Source: JBBQNR01 sp963774075 (GTDB lineage: Bacteria > Actinomycetota > Thermoleophilia > Solirubrobacterales > JBBDJG01). From it: a DNA stretch of 64,000 bases. The position numbers were made by a program, and so were the translations under genes. The notes beneath the pieces were generated by a model. The model was not told the DNA's origin and ran no database searches. It saw only the letters and a list, made by a program, of their open reading frames with translations. This document shows, piece after piece, positions 27,939-36,330 of this stretch (position 1 is the stretch's first letter; each line of letters starts with the position of its first letter). The stretch lies in contig CAVZDP010000001.1 of the NCBI GenBank assembly GCA_963774075.1, forward strand, positions 1 through 64,000, in the 5' to 3' direction.

Positions 27939-30083
27939 ATGGCTGAGCGAGACCCGCGCGTGCTGGCGATCGACGCCGGCGGGACGATGACGGACACGTT
28001 CATCGTCGACGGGGCCGGCAGCTTCGTCGTCGGCAAGGCGCAGACGACGCCCGAGGACGAGTCGATCGGCTTCATGGAGTCGGCGCGCGACGCGCTCGAG
28101 CAGTGGGACTCGAGCCCCGAGGAATCGTTCCCGCGGATCGCCTCGGGGATCTACTCGGGCACGGCGATGCTGAACCGGCTGCTCTCGCGGACCGGACGCA
28201 ACATCGGCGCGATCGTTACGGCGGGCAACGAGGACTACTTGCGGATCGAACGCGGGATTCAGACCTACCTCGGCTTCTCCTATTCCGACCGCCTCCACAT
28301 CGCGACCCATTACCACAACGAGCCGATCGTCCCGCGCGAGCAGATGAAGGGGGTCCGGGGGCGGATCGACGTGATGGGCACCGAGGTCCTGCCGCTTCGC
28401 GAGCAGGACGTCCGCGACGCTGCGGTCGAGCTTCTCGACGCCGGCGTCGAGGGAATCTGCATCTGCCTCCTGTTCGGTTACCGCAATGCCGAGCACGAGC
28501 TGCGAGCGGCGGAGATCGTCGCCGAGGTCAAGGCCGAACGGGGCGTGGACGGCGAGGTGCCCGTCTACCTGGCCTCGGAGCTCTACCCGCTTCGCCGCGA
28601 CCTCCCGCGGCTCAACTCGACCTTGATCGAGGCCTATGCCGCCGAGCCTTCGCGCGGGGCGATGCAGAAGGTCCGCGAGGAGACGAAAAAGGCGGGCGCC
28701 GCGTTCGAGCTCCGGGTCATGGCTTCACACGGGGGCACGATCTCGATCGAGGCGAAAGAGCTGGCCACGACGCTCGCCTCCGGTCCGATCGGCGGTGTCG
28801 TCGGCGGCCAGGCGCTGGCGGAGCGCATGAAGCTCCCCAACGTCCTCTGCACCGACATCGGCGGCACCTCGTTCGACATCGCGTTGATCACAGACGGGCG
28901 CTTCGACATCACTCCGACCCCGGACATCGCCCGCTTCATGCTCAACATGCCGCTCGTCCGGATCGACTCGATCGGCGCCGGGACCGGCTCGTTCGTCCGC
29001 GTCAACCCGAACTCGAACCGGCCCGAGCTCGGCCCCGACTCCGCCGGTGCGCGGATCGGCGTCTGCTGGCCCGAGGGCGGCCTCGAGACGGTCTCGATCA
29101 CCGACCTCAACGTCGTCCTCGGGCGCGTCAATCCTGACTACTTCCTCGGCGGCGACATCCAGTTGGACCCCGAGCGCGCGCACGCCGAGGTCGAGCGCCA
29201 GGTCGCTCAACCGCTCGGGCTCGAGGTCGCCGACGCCGCCGCCGGGGTGATCGAGCTCTTCGAGCAGACCCTCCGAAACGAGGCCATCGGGCGCATCCTC
29301 GGCAAGGGCTACTCGCCCGCGGACTACGCCCTGCTCTGCTACGGCGGCGGCGGGCCGCTCCACGTCGCCGGATACACCGAGGGGGTCGCCTACCGCGACG
29401 TCCTCGTCCCCGCGTGGGCTGCCGGCTTCTCCGCCTACGGCTGCGCCTGTGCCGACTTCGAGTACCGCTACGACCAGACGATCGACATGCCGATCCTGCC
29501 GACCGCCGACGAGATGCAGAAAGCGGGGATCGGGGTCATGGTCACCGGCGCGTGGCAGGGACTCGAGGAGCGGGTCGCTGCCGAGTTCGTGAAGTCGGGG
29601 ATCGAGCGCGACCAGATCACCTTCGCCCACGCGGCGCGGATGCAGTACTACGGCCAGCTCAACGACATCGAGATCGTCTCTCCGCACATGGAGATGGAGG
29701 AGGGCGCGCACGTCGACGCGCTCATCGACGCCTTCGAGGAGGCGTACTCGAAGGTCTATGCCCGGTCGGCCCGCTCACCGGAGCTCGGCTACCTGATCAC
29801 CCAGGCGATCGTCCACGGCTCGGTCGCGGTCGAGAAGCCGGCTCTGCCCGAGCTCGAAGAGTCTTCGGGGCAGCCGCCCGTGTCCTCGACCCGCCCCGTC
29901 CGCTGGCGCGACGGCGAGGCCGAGACCTCGATCATCCGACTCGAGGACGTCGCCGCCGGACACCGGCTCTCGGGCCCGGCGATCGTCGAGCACTCGGCAA
30001 CGACTTTCGCGATCCCGCCGGGGCAGGCGGCGAGGCTCGACGCCCACGCCATATTCCACCTGACAAGCAGCGGAGGAGGCTGA
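27939..30083 (+). CDS. Hydantoinase/oxoprolinase-family subunit, acetone carboxylase beta-like
   Basis: A 714-residue ATP-dependent subunit of the HyuA/acetone carboxylase beta (AcxA) type. Phosphate-binding motifs of the actin-like ATPase are LAIDAGGTMTDTF at the N-terminus and CTDIGGTSFDIALI in the middle (about residue 305). The later YGGGGPLHVAGY and VPAWAAGFSAYGC motifs are shared with acetone and acetophenone carboxylases. In these complexes ATP is used to phosphorylate the ketone enol and carbonate before carboxylation. It is followed immediately (stop 30083, ATG 30084) by the alpha-gamma fusion. The exact ketone substrate is not shown by sequence. Confidence 0.85.
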   Translation: MAERDPRVLAIDAGGTMTDTFIVDGAGSFVVGKAQTTPEDESIGFMESARDALEQWDSSPEESFPRIASGIYSGTAMLNRLLSRTGRNIGAIVTAGNEDYLRIERGIQTYLGFSYSDRLHIATHYHNEPIVPREQMKGVRGRIDVMGTEVLPLREQDVRDAAVELLDAGVEGICICLLFGYRNAEHELRAAEIVAEVKAERGVDGEVPVYLASELYPLRRDLPRLNSTLIEAYAAEPSRGAMQKVREETKKAGAAFELRVMASHGGTISIEAKELATTLASGPIGGVVGGQALAERMKLPNVLCTDIGGTSFDIALITDGRFDITPTPDIARFMLNMPLVRIDSIGAGTGSFVRVNPNSNRPELGPDSAGARIGVCWPEGGLETVSITDLNVVLGRVNPDYFLGGDIQLDPERAHAEVERQVAQPLGLEVADAAAGVIELFEQTLRNEAIGRILGKGYSPADYALLCYGGGGPLHVAGYTEGVAYRDVLVPAWAAGFSAYGCACADFEYRYDQTIDMPILPTADEMQKAGIGVMVTGAWQGLEERVAAEFVKSGIERDQITFAHAARMQYYGQLNDIEIVSPHMEMEEGAHVDALIDAFEEAYSKVYARSARSPELGYLITQAIVHGSVAVEKPALPELEESSGQPPVSSTRPVRWRDGEAETSIIRLEDVAAGHRLSGPAIVEHSATTFAIPPGQAARLDAHAIFHLTSSGGG

Positions 30084-32873
30084 ATGGCAATCGTCGACGC
30101 GACACGCGAGCTCGAGCCGCGCGAAGCGGCCGGGATCGGCTGGGATGGCAAGCGCCTGGACGAGATGCTCGCTACCTCCGAGCGGCTGTTCGGCGAGACC
30201 GGCTCCTACTACGGCCTCGCCGGCGAGCTCGCGCTCAAGGACTCGGAGCCGATCGAGTACGAGAAGCTCTTCAGCCGCCTGCGCGGCGGCCTCGTCTCGG
30301 CGCGCGAGACCGCGCTCAACATCTCCGCCTCGCCGATCGTTCGCGAGCTCGGTGAGCTCTGCTTTGCGCTCTACACGCCCGAGGGCGACTCGATTGCCCT
30401 CTCGACCGGAATCATCGTCCACGTCCACACGATGTCGGACGCGATCAAGTACATGGTCCGAAACAGGTGGGAGGACAACCCGAAGATCCGTCCCGGCGAC
30501 ATCTTCGCCAACAACGACCCGGTGATCGGCGACGTCCACAACGCCGACGTGCAGACCTTCGTCCCGATCTTCTGGGAGGGCGAGCTGGTCGCCTGGGCCG
30601 GAGGGGTCACCCACGTGCTCGACATCGGCGCCTCGACCCCGGGCGGGGTCCCGGTCGGGCCGACGAACCGGCTCGACGACGGAATCGACCTGCCGTGCAT
30701 GAAGATCGGCGAGGACGACGAGCTCGCCGAGTGGCACCTGATCCGCTGCCAGAAGCAGACTCGGGCGCCGATGTACTACCTGCTCGACGAGCGCACCCGG
30801 CTGGCCGGCTGCCACATGATCCGCGAGGCGGTCGAGCGGGTGATCCTCGAGGAGGGAATCGAGCGCTTCAAGCAGTTCAGCCGTGAGGTGATCGAGGAAG
30901 GCCGGCGCTCGTTCAAGAGCCGGATCGTCGAGATGACCGTGCCCGGGCGCTACCGCACCGCCTCCTTCATGGACAACACCTACGCCGACAAGGTGCAGCT
31001 GCCGGCGCGAGCGCGACGCGACTTCGTCATGCACGCGCCGTTCGAGGTCCGAATCGGCGGCGACGGCGACTACGCGCTCGACCTCGACGGCGCCTCAGCC
31101 TGGGGTTGGCACTCGATGAACTGCACTCCGTCGGGGATGCAGGGCGCGATCTGGGTCATGTTCACCCAGACGCTGATCTGTAACGACAAGGTCAACGACG
31201 GCGCCTACTTCGCGGTCGAGACCAACTTCCCCGAGGGCTCGATCGCCAACCTCGGCGACGCCGAGGGCTCGACCGGGATCGCCTGGGCGTTCCTCCAGCC
31301 GGCCTTCACCGGCTACCCGCGGACGCTCTCGCGCGCGCTCCAGGCACGTGGCTTCATCGAGGAGGTGATCGGCGCCTACTCGGTGTCCGGCAACGTGATC
31401 CAGGGCGGCGGGGTCGACCAGTACGGGAACTCGTCGGCGATCATGAACTTCGAGGTCGCGGCGCAGGGCATGGGGGCCAAGTACGTCCTCGACGGCACCG
31501 ACACCTGCGCGGCGATGTTCAACCCGGAGGGGGATGCCGGCGACATCGAGATGTGGGAGCTGATCTGTCCGATGATCTACCTCTCGCGGCGGATCAAGCC
31601 GAACACGGCCGGCCCCGGACGCCATCGCGGCGGCTCCTCGTTCGAGTCGCTGCACATGATCTGGAACACGCCCTTCTGGGAGCTCCAGAACCTCGGCACC
31701 TCGCGCCTGTTCACCTCGCAGGGGATCTTCGGCGGCTACCCCGGCTCGGTCGCATACATCCACAACATCCGCAACAACAACCTGCGCGAGCTTGCCGAGG
31801 CGGGAGAGGCATATCCGGTCGCCGACGGATCGTTCTCCGAGCTTGCGCTGAAGGCCATCGACGGCGAGCGCGAGCTGAAGCACGACAACTTCACCCTGCT
31901 CCAGCCGTTCGCGGTCGGTGACCTCTACCACTCGGTGATGAAGGGGGCCGCCGGCCTGGGGGACCCGCTCGAGCGACCGGTAGAGGCGGTCCAGCACGAC
32001 GTCGCCGAGGGCCACATCGAGGCCGAGTTCGCCGATTCCGCCTACGCGGTCTCCGACCGCGACGCTGCTCGCGCGCGGCGGCTCGAACGCGCCCGGCCGG
32101 CGAGCGAATGGTGGGCCTCCGAGCGCGAGCGGGTGCTCGCCGGCGAGTTGATCGAGCCGATCAAGGTCGGCTATGAGGAGTCGATCAAGCTCTCACCGCG
32201 ATGGGCGGCGGAGTTCCGCGGCTTCTGGGATCTGCCCGAGGATTTCAGCTTCGGAGTGGCGACGCCGACGTTGCCGGCCGACCTGGCGGTGAAGCCGGGG
32301 AAGGTGACGCCCGCTGAGTCGGCGGCAGAGTTCCTGGCCTCGTCCGACGTCGCGAGCGTCGAACCTCCGAAGGCGGTGGGAAAGACGCTCGAGCGCGGGA
32401 CGCTCGAGGCGCTGCTCGACGAGAAGCTCTCGCGGCGCGAGGTGAAAGAGATCCAGTCGGGCTACAAGGACCCGGATCGGTTCGACAAGTGGCTCTCGAT
32501 CCTGCAGGATCGGGTGGCTTGGAACGACCCGATCGTACTGCCACTGGGAGAGGCGTTGTACGTGATCCGCCGCCTGGAGGATGGGGAGTTGGTGATCCGG
32601 AGCGAGGCAGGCCACGATTTCTGCCGCTTCGACGAGAACTGGAAGATGCACGCCGCCGTCTTCGTGCGCGACAGCGACGAGTTGCTCGGCGAGGTCTACC
32701 CGAAGATGGCCCACTGCGATCCCGAGTGGATGGAGCTGCGCGAGTTCTACTGCCCGAAGTCCGGCCGACTGCTCGAGGTCGAAGCGGTGACAACGGGATA
32801 CCCGGTTGTCCACGACTTCCTCCCCGACATCGAGGGGTTCTACGGCGGCTGGCTCGGACGCGAGCTGCCGTAG
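30084..32873 (+). CDS. Acetone carboxylase alpha-gamma subunit fusion
   Basis: A 929-residue protein. Residues 1 to about 720 match the HyuB/acetone carboxylase alpha family (YEKLFSRLRGGLVSARETALNIS, GDIFANNDPVIGDVHNADVQ, GGGVDQYGNSSAI). After a linker, residues about 770-929 match the small gamma subunit: LDEKLSRREVKEIQSGYKDPDRF, FDENWKMHAAVFVRD, EVYPKMAHCDPEWMELREFYCPKSGRLLEVE. This gamma part carries the Cys/His residues used for metal in the known enzyme. In characterised acetone carboxylases these are separate genes. Together with the beta-like gene it should form a complete carboxylase. Confidence 0.85.
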   Translation: MAIVDATRELEPREAAGIGWDGKRLDEMLATSERLFGETGSYYGLAGELALKDSEPIEYEKLFSRLRGGLVSARETALNISASPIVRELGELCFALYTPEGDSIALSTGIIVHVHTMSDAIKYMVRNRWEDNPKIRPGDIFANNDPVIGDVHNADVQTFVPIFWEGELVAWAGGVTHVLDIGASTPGGVPVGPTNRLDDGIDLPCMKIGEDDELAEWHLIRCQKQTRAPMYYLLDERTRLAGCHMIREAVERVILEEGIERFKQFSREVIEEGRRSFKSRIVEMTVPGRYRTASFMDNTYADKVQLPARARRDFVMHAPFEVRIGGDGDYALDLDGASAWGWHSMNCTPSGMQGAIWVMFTQTLICNDKVNDGAYFAVETNFPEGSIANLGDAEGSTGIAWAFLQPAFTGYPRTLSRALQARGFIEEVIGAYSVSGNVIQGGGVDQYGNSSAIMNFEVAAQGMGAKYVLDGTDTCAAMFNPEGDAGDIEMWELICPMIYLSRRIKPNTAGPGRHRGGSSFESLHMIWNTPFWELQNLGTSRLFTSQGIFGGYPGSVAYIHNIRNNNLRELAEAGEAYPVADGSFSELALKAIDGERELKHDNFTLLQPFAVGDLYHSVMKGAAGLGDPLERPVEAVQHDVAEGHIEAEFADSAYAVSDRDAARARRLERARPASEWWASERERVLAGELIEPIKVGYEESIKLSPRWAAEFRGFWDLPEDFSFGVATPTLPADLAVKPGKVTPAESAAEFLASSDVASVEPPKAVGKTLERGTLEALLDEKLSRREVKEIQSGYKDPDRFDKWLSILQDRVAWNDPIVLPLGEALYVIRRLEDGELVIRSEAGHDFCRFDENWKMHAAVFVRDSDELLGEVYPKMAHCDPEWMELREFYCPKSGRLLEVEAVTTGYPVVHDFLPDIEGFYGGWLGRELP

Positions 32874-33134
32874 ACCCCTGCCAACCCGGCGAAGCTAGGG
32901 AACCGTTGCTTCCGAGATCATGCCCTTCGCCACGCGCATTCCACCCTCGCCCCTGCGGAGCAGCTTGAACGCGCACCGGGATCAGGGCGCTCGCGCACCC
33001 GCTGCTTCAGCCTTCTCCGCCCTCTCGTCGTGCTATCGCCTCACGCAGGGGCGGAACGTAGCGCGCGATCGTGGTATCCACGGTCGTGCCCTCCTATGGG
33101 CTCCTGTTCTCGATTTGCCGATCCGAATTTTGCC

Positions 33135-33522
33135 GAGACGGGAAATTGGCCCCGTCACGAGGACGCCGGAAAGCTGATGGCGCTTGCGGCTTTCGGCGAC
33201 CCGGGCGAAGCAACCGATGCCGTGGCCGCCACGGTCGACGACATCTTGACCACCGCACCCAGGGCTCTTGGCCCGAAGGCCAGATTCCGGGATTCCCCGC
33301 TGTTCAACATCGGCGCAGACCGTGAGCGAGAGCGACAACAAGCCTCTCCACGAGCTGCTCTCGGCTTTCGCCAAGCGGTCTGGCATCGGCGTTCTCTGCA
33401 ACACCTCTTTGAACTTCAAAGGCCTCGGCTTCATCAATCGCACATCGGGCCTCGCGCACTATTGCGAGTCGCGAGGGGTCGACGACATGGTGATCGGCGA
33501 CGTCTGGTACGAACGAAGCTAG
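33135..33522 (+). pseudogene. NodU/CmcH-type carbamoyltransferase remnant
   Basis: Two pieces of one family lie side by side in different frames. Frame 3 (about 33160-33310) reads EDAGKLMALAAFGDPGEA and RFRDSPLFNIGA, from the middle of the protein. Frame 1 (33310-33522) reads TVSESDNKPLHELLSAFAKRSGIGVLCNTSLNFKG and VDDMVIGDVWYERS, the C-terminal carbamoyltransferase domain with its NTS-x-N-x-KG motif. The N-terminal half and much of the middle are missing, so this is a heavily deleted pseudogene. Its last bases overlap the stop of the convergent sigma-factor gene. The bases from 32874 to 33134 hold nothing recognisable. Confidence 0.65.
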
Positions 33523-34481
33523 GCCGCTTCGCGGTGCGCGTCGAGGCGGCGCCCGTGTCGCAGCCGCCGCAGGGCGTCCTGCTCGAGGCGGTAGACCCGC
33601 TCACCGGGCATGCCGAGCTGCTTTCCGATCGCCGCGAGGCTCTTCTCCTCACCGTCGGTGAGACCGAAGCGCAGCTCGATCACCTCGCGCTGTGCCTGCG
33701 GGAGCTCGTCCAGCGCACCCGATACGGCATCCACCTGCTCGGCGTCCGCCAGCTCCTCGACCGGGCCCGGCCGCTCGCTCGCGAACATGTCGCCGAGAGA
33801 CGTCTCCGAATCGTCGTCGCCTAGCGGCTGGTCGAGACTGGTCACCGCCTGCGTCACGTCGCGGAGCCGGACCACCTCGTCCACTTGCAGCTCGGTCTCG
33901 CGCGCCAGTTCGTCCTCGGTCGGCTCCCGACCGAGCTTCACCCTCAGCTCGCGCTCGGCCTTGCCCAGCTTCCGCTGGCGCTGCTCGATGTGGACCGGGA
34001 TCCGAATCGTCTTCGAGGTATTGGAAAGCGATCGCTGCATCGCCTGGCGGATCCAGCTCGTCGCGTAGGTCGAGAACTTGAACCCCCGCCGGTGGTCGAA
34101 CTTCTCGCTCGCGCGGATCAGCCCCGTGACCCCTTCCTGGATAAGGTCGCCTAGCGTCAGCCCCTGGCCTTGGTAGCGCCGCGCGTTGGACACGACCAGG
34201 CGCAGGTTCGAGTTGATCATCCGCTCCTTGGCCTCGAGGTCACCGCGCTCGATCCGCTGGGCGAGCTCGACCTCCTCAGCGGCGGTGAGCAGCGGGTAGC
34301 GGGCCGCCTGCTTGAAGAAGTGCTGGAGCGAGTCGGTGTCGGCGTCATGAGCGCCGGCACGCCGGCTGGCCCGCGCGTCGCTTCGAGGCGCGTTTCGGCG
34401 GCGCGCCCGAGTCTCGGCCGCGCTCCCGCCGTGTTCTCCGCGAGGCCGGGCTGCGGCCCGCGTGGTCTTGTTCTGTGCCAT
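33519..34481 (-). CDS. RNA polymerase sigma-70 family factor (group 2-like)
   Basis: A 320-residue sigma factor. A basic Ala/Arg-rich N-terminal tail of about 50 residues is followed by region 1.2 (DSLQHFFKQAARYPLL), region 2 (MINSNLRLVVSNARRYQGQGLTLGDLIQEG, FSTYATSWIRQAM), region 3 (EDELARETELQVDEVV) and region 4 (REVIELRFGL, SLAAIGKQLGMPGERVYRLE). It resembles primary-like alternative factors rather than ECF sigmas. ATG 34481 is chosen over 34496 because GAAGGGA stands just before it. A near-consensus promoter and a MarR-type operator precede it. Confidence 0.88.
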   Translation of the reverse strand: MAQNKTTRAAARPRGEHGGSAAETRARRRNAPRSDARASRRAGAHDADTDSLQHFFKQAARYPLLTAAEEVELAQRIERGDLEAKERMINSNLRLVVSNARRYQGQGLTLGDLIQEGVTGLIRASEKFDHRRGFKFSTYATSWIRQAMQRSLSNTSKTIRIPVHIEQRQRKLGKAERELRVKLGREPTEDELARETELQVDEVVRLRDVTQAVTSLDQPLGDDDSETSLGDMFASERPGPVEELADAEQVDAVSGALDELPQAQREVIELRFGLTDGEEKSLAAIGKQLGMPGERVYRLEQDALRRLRHGRRLDAHREAA

Positions 34482-34500
34482 CTGTTCCCTTCTCATGTTC

Positions 34501-34512
34501 TTGAGTGCTCAA
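34501..34512. promoter_or_regulatory. Putative MarR operator upstream of the sigma-factor gene
   Basis: TTGAGTGCTCAA is a 5-base inverted repeat (TTGAG/CTCAA) around a 2-base centre. Its right-hand bases overlap the -10 box of the sigma-factor promoter, so a bound repressor would block transcription. Nearly the same sequence recurs three times in front of the MarR gene at 35045-35103. Function is inferred from the repetition and position. Confidence 0.6.
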
Positions 34513-34539
34513 TTATACTGAAAAAGCTTGAGGAGTCAA
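34512..34539 (-). promoter_or_regulatory. Sigma-70 type promoter of the sigma-factor gene
   Basis: Read on the minus strand: TTGACT (34539-34534), 16 bases, then TATAAT (34517-34512), close to the housekeeping consensus. The start codon at 34481 is about 30 bases downstream. The overlap with the MarR-type operator suggests repressible expression. Confidence 0.65.
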
Positions 34540-34591
34540 GGACCCAGCCAGAGAGACACCGTTTGGAGCCCCGTCCCGGCCGGCTCTCGGC

Positions 34592-35071
34592 TTACGCCTT
34601 ACAGTCGTCTGCGTCGCCGCCGGCGCCGGGAAGCCGCCCGAGCAGCTCGGCGAGCGTGACGAGCTCCTTGCTCGTGTAGCGCTCCTCGAACAGCGCCTGG
34701 ACTCCGGCGATGTGGGACGAGGAGGCCCTCCTGAGCTTCTCCCGTCCGGCCTTGGTGAGCTTTGCGTACGTTACGCGCGCGTCGCTCGAACAGGTCGCCT
34801 TCTCGACGAGCCCGTGCTCCTCGAGCCCGTCAAGCAGCCTGGTCACGCCCGAGGCGGTGAGCTGCAGGGCCTCGGCGAGGTCGACGCGCCGCAGGGCGTT
34901 CTCCTCTGAGCGCGAGAGCAGGAGCAGCGTCTCGTAGTCGTTGACCGTCAACCGGTGGACGCTATGGAGCTCTGCGCTGAGCTTCCGGCGGGCGGCGGCG
35001 TGGCCACGCAGCAGGCGCACCCAGGCGTCGATCGCCCGGGACTCTTGAGTGGTCAATAGTTGAGTGCTCAT
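34592..35071 (-). CDS. MarR-family transcriptional regulator
   Basis: A 159-residue winged-helix repressor: LTVNDYETLLLLSRSEENALRRVDLAEALQLTASGVTRLLDGLEEHGLVEK, followed by the wing with DARVTYAKLTKAGREKL. A Cys in ATCSSDARVTY, at the wing, and one near the C-terminus could be redox-sensing, but this is speculative. It is divergent from the YceI and FMN-reductase genes. Operator-like repeats overlap its own start codon, which suggests autoregulation. Confidence 0.9.
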   Translation of the reverse strand: MSTQLLTTQESRAIDAWVRLLRGHAAARRKLSAELHSVHRLTVNDYETLLLLSRSEENALRRVDLAEALQLTASGVTRLLDGLEEHGLVEKATCSSDARVTYAKLTKAGREKLRRASSSHIAGVQALFEERYTSKELVTLAELLGRLPGAGGDADDCKA

Positions 35072-35103
35072 GCTTTATCTGCTAAAGTTGCTTGCGTACT
35101 CAA
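35045..35103. promoter_or_regulatory. Cluster of three MarR-type operator repeats
   Basis: TTGAGTGGTCAA (35045-35056), TTGAGTGCTCAT (35060-35071) and TTGCGTACTCAA (35092-35103) share the TTGAGT-x-CTCAA pattern also found before the sigma-factor gene. The second covers the MarR start codon. It could also serve as the -35 (TTGAGT) of a rightward promoter, with TAAAGT 17 bases on at 35083-35088. Repressor binding here would act on both divergent units. Inferred. Confidence 0.6.
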
Positions 35104-35145
35104 GTATAGCCCACCTTTCGGGCAGAAGAGGAGGTAGCAAGACTC

Positions 35146-35694
35146 ATGAGCACGATCCTAAAGACAAGGCAGGCCCTCCCGACCGGGACCTGGAACCTCG
35201 ACCCCGTCCACTCGCACGTCGGGTTCGAAGTCCAATACGTCGTCGGCCCATTCAGAGGTAGCTTCTCTCCGGTCGAGACGAAGCTCGAAGTCGGCGAGGA
35301 CGGAACCGCGACTGTGAGCGGATCGGCGCCGGTCGCGGGCATCAGGGTTCAGGACGAAAACCTGACCGCGCACCTTCAATCCCCGGAGTTCTTCGACGTC
35401 GAGCGGACGCCGGAGATCACGTTCAGGTCGAGCGAGATCGAGCGCTCCGGAGACGAGATCGCGGTCAAGGGAGACCTGACGATCAAGGGCGTGACCCAGC
35501 CGGTCGAGGCGAAGGGAACGATCACCGACCCCGCCGAGGACGCCCACGGCGGCGTGCGCTTTGGGCTGAAGCTCGAGACGATCGTCGACCGAACGAAGTT
35601 CGGCATCGATTGGAACAACCCGCTCCCGAACGGTGAGTCGGCGCTGGCCAACGAGGTCACGCTGACCGCCGAGCTCTATCTGGTGAAAGCGTAG
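35146..35694 (+). CDS. YceI-family lipid-binding protein
   Basis: A 182-residue lipocalin-like protein: GTWNLDPVHSHVGFEVQYVVGPFRGSF, then FFDVERTPEITFRSSEIE, LTIKGVTQPVEAKG and DRTKFGIDWNNPLPNG, all YceI landmarks. The family binds polyprenoid or amide lipids in a beta-barrel. There is no signal peptide, so this copy is cytoplasmic. AGGAGG precedes ATG 35146. MarR-YceI-flavin reductase clusters are usually linked to quinone or oxidative stress. Confidence 0.92.
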   Translation: MSTILKTRQALPTGTWNLDPVHSHVGFEVQYVVGPFRGSFSPVETKLEVGEDGTATVSGSAPVAGIRVQDENLTAHLQSPEFFDVERTPEITFRSSEIERSGDEIAVKGDLTIKGVTQPVEAKGTITDPAEDAHGGVRFGLKLETIVDRTKFGIDWNNPLPNGESALANEVTLTAELYLVKA

Positions 35695-35698
35695 GCAC

Positions 35699-36256
35699 AT
35701 GAGGATCCTGGGCATTTCCGGCAGCCTCCGTCGCGACTCGCACAACAGCAAGCTGCTGCGTGCAGCCGCGGAGCTGCTGCCCGATGACGTCGACTTCGCG
35801 CTCTGGGACGGCCTCAGGGAAGTGCCGCCCTACGACGAAGACGACGACAAGGAGCCGGCGCCGGCGGCGGTCGCGCGACTGCGCGCGGCGATCGCCGGCG
35901 CCGATGCCCTGCTCATATCGACGCCCGAATACAACTCGTCGATTCCCGGCCAGCTCAAGAACGCCCTCGACTGGGCGTCGCGCCCGATCGCGACGAACGT
36001 GCTCCGGAACAAGCCTGTCGGTGTCGTCGGCGCGAGCACGAGCGCGTTTGGGGCGGTGTGGGCACAGGCGGACCTTCGCAAGGTGCTGGCCGCGACCGGC
36101 GCACGGGTGATCGATGCCGAGATCCCGGTCGCACATGCGCAGGAGCGCTTCCATGAGGACGGCCGGCTCGTCGACGAGGACCTGCGCCGCCGGCTTCACG
36201 AGGTCGTCGAGCTGCTCGTCGCGGAGCAGCAGCCGAGCCTGGCCGCGGTTGCCTAA
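35699..36256 (+). CDS. NAD(P)H-dependent FMN reductase
   Basis: A 185-residue flavodoxin-like reductase: phosphate-binding loop GISGSLRRDSHNSKLLRA, substrate and flavin loop STPEYNSSIPGQLKNALDWASRP, then GVVGASTSAFGAVWAQADLRKVL. It reduces FMN or quinones with NAD(P)H. It starts four bases after YceI, so the two form one operon under the divergent MarR regulator. Intact and of normal length. Confidence 0.92.
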   Translation: MRILGISGSLRRDSHNSKLLRAAAELLPDDVDFALWDGLREVPPYDEDDDKEPAPAAVARLRAAIAGADALLISTPEYNSSIPGQLKNALDWASRPIATNVLRNKPVGVVGASTSAFGAVWAQADLRKVLAATGARVIDAEIPVAHAQERFHEDGRLVDEDLRRRLHEVVELLVAEQQPSLAAVA

Positions 36257-36330
36257 ACCCTTCTTCTCTCTATAGATGACTCTTGATGAGGGCCGCTAGG
36301 CGGAGAGGACCAGGGAGGGCCCGGCTTTGG

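Noticed and set aside
28725..31034. Very long open frames on the minus strand opposite the carboxylase genes
   Set aside because: They are GC-driven shadows of the two intact plus-strand genes, with Val/Arg/Asp-rich low-complexity translation and no recognisable motifs.
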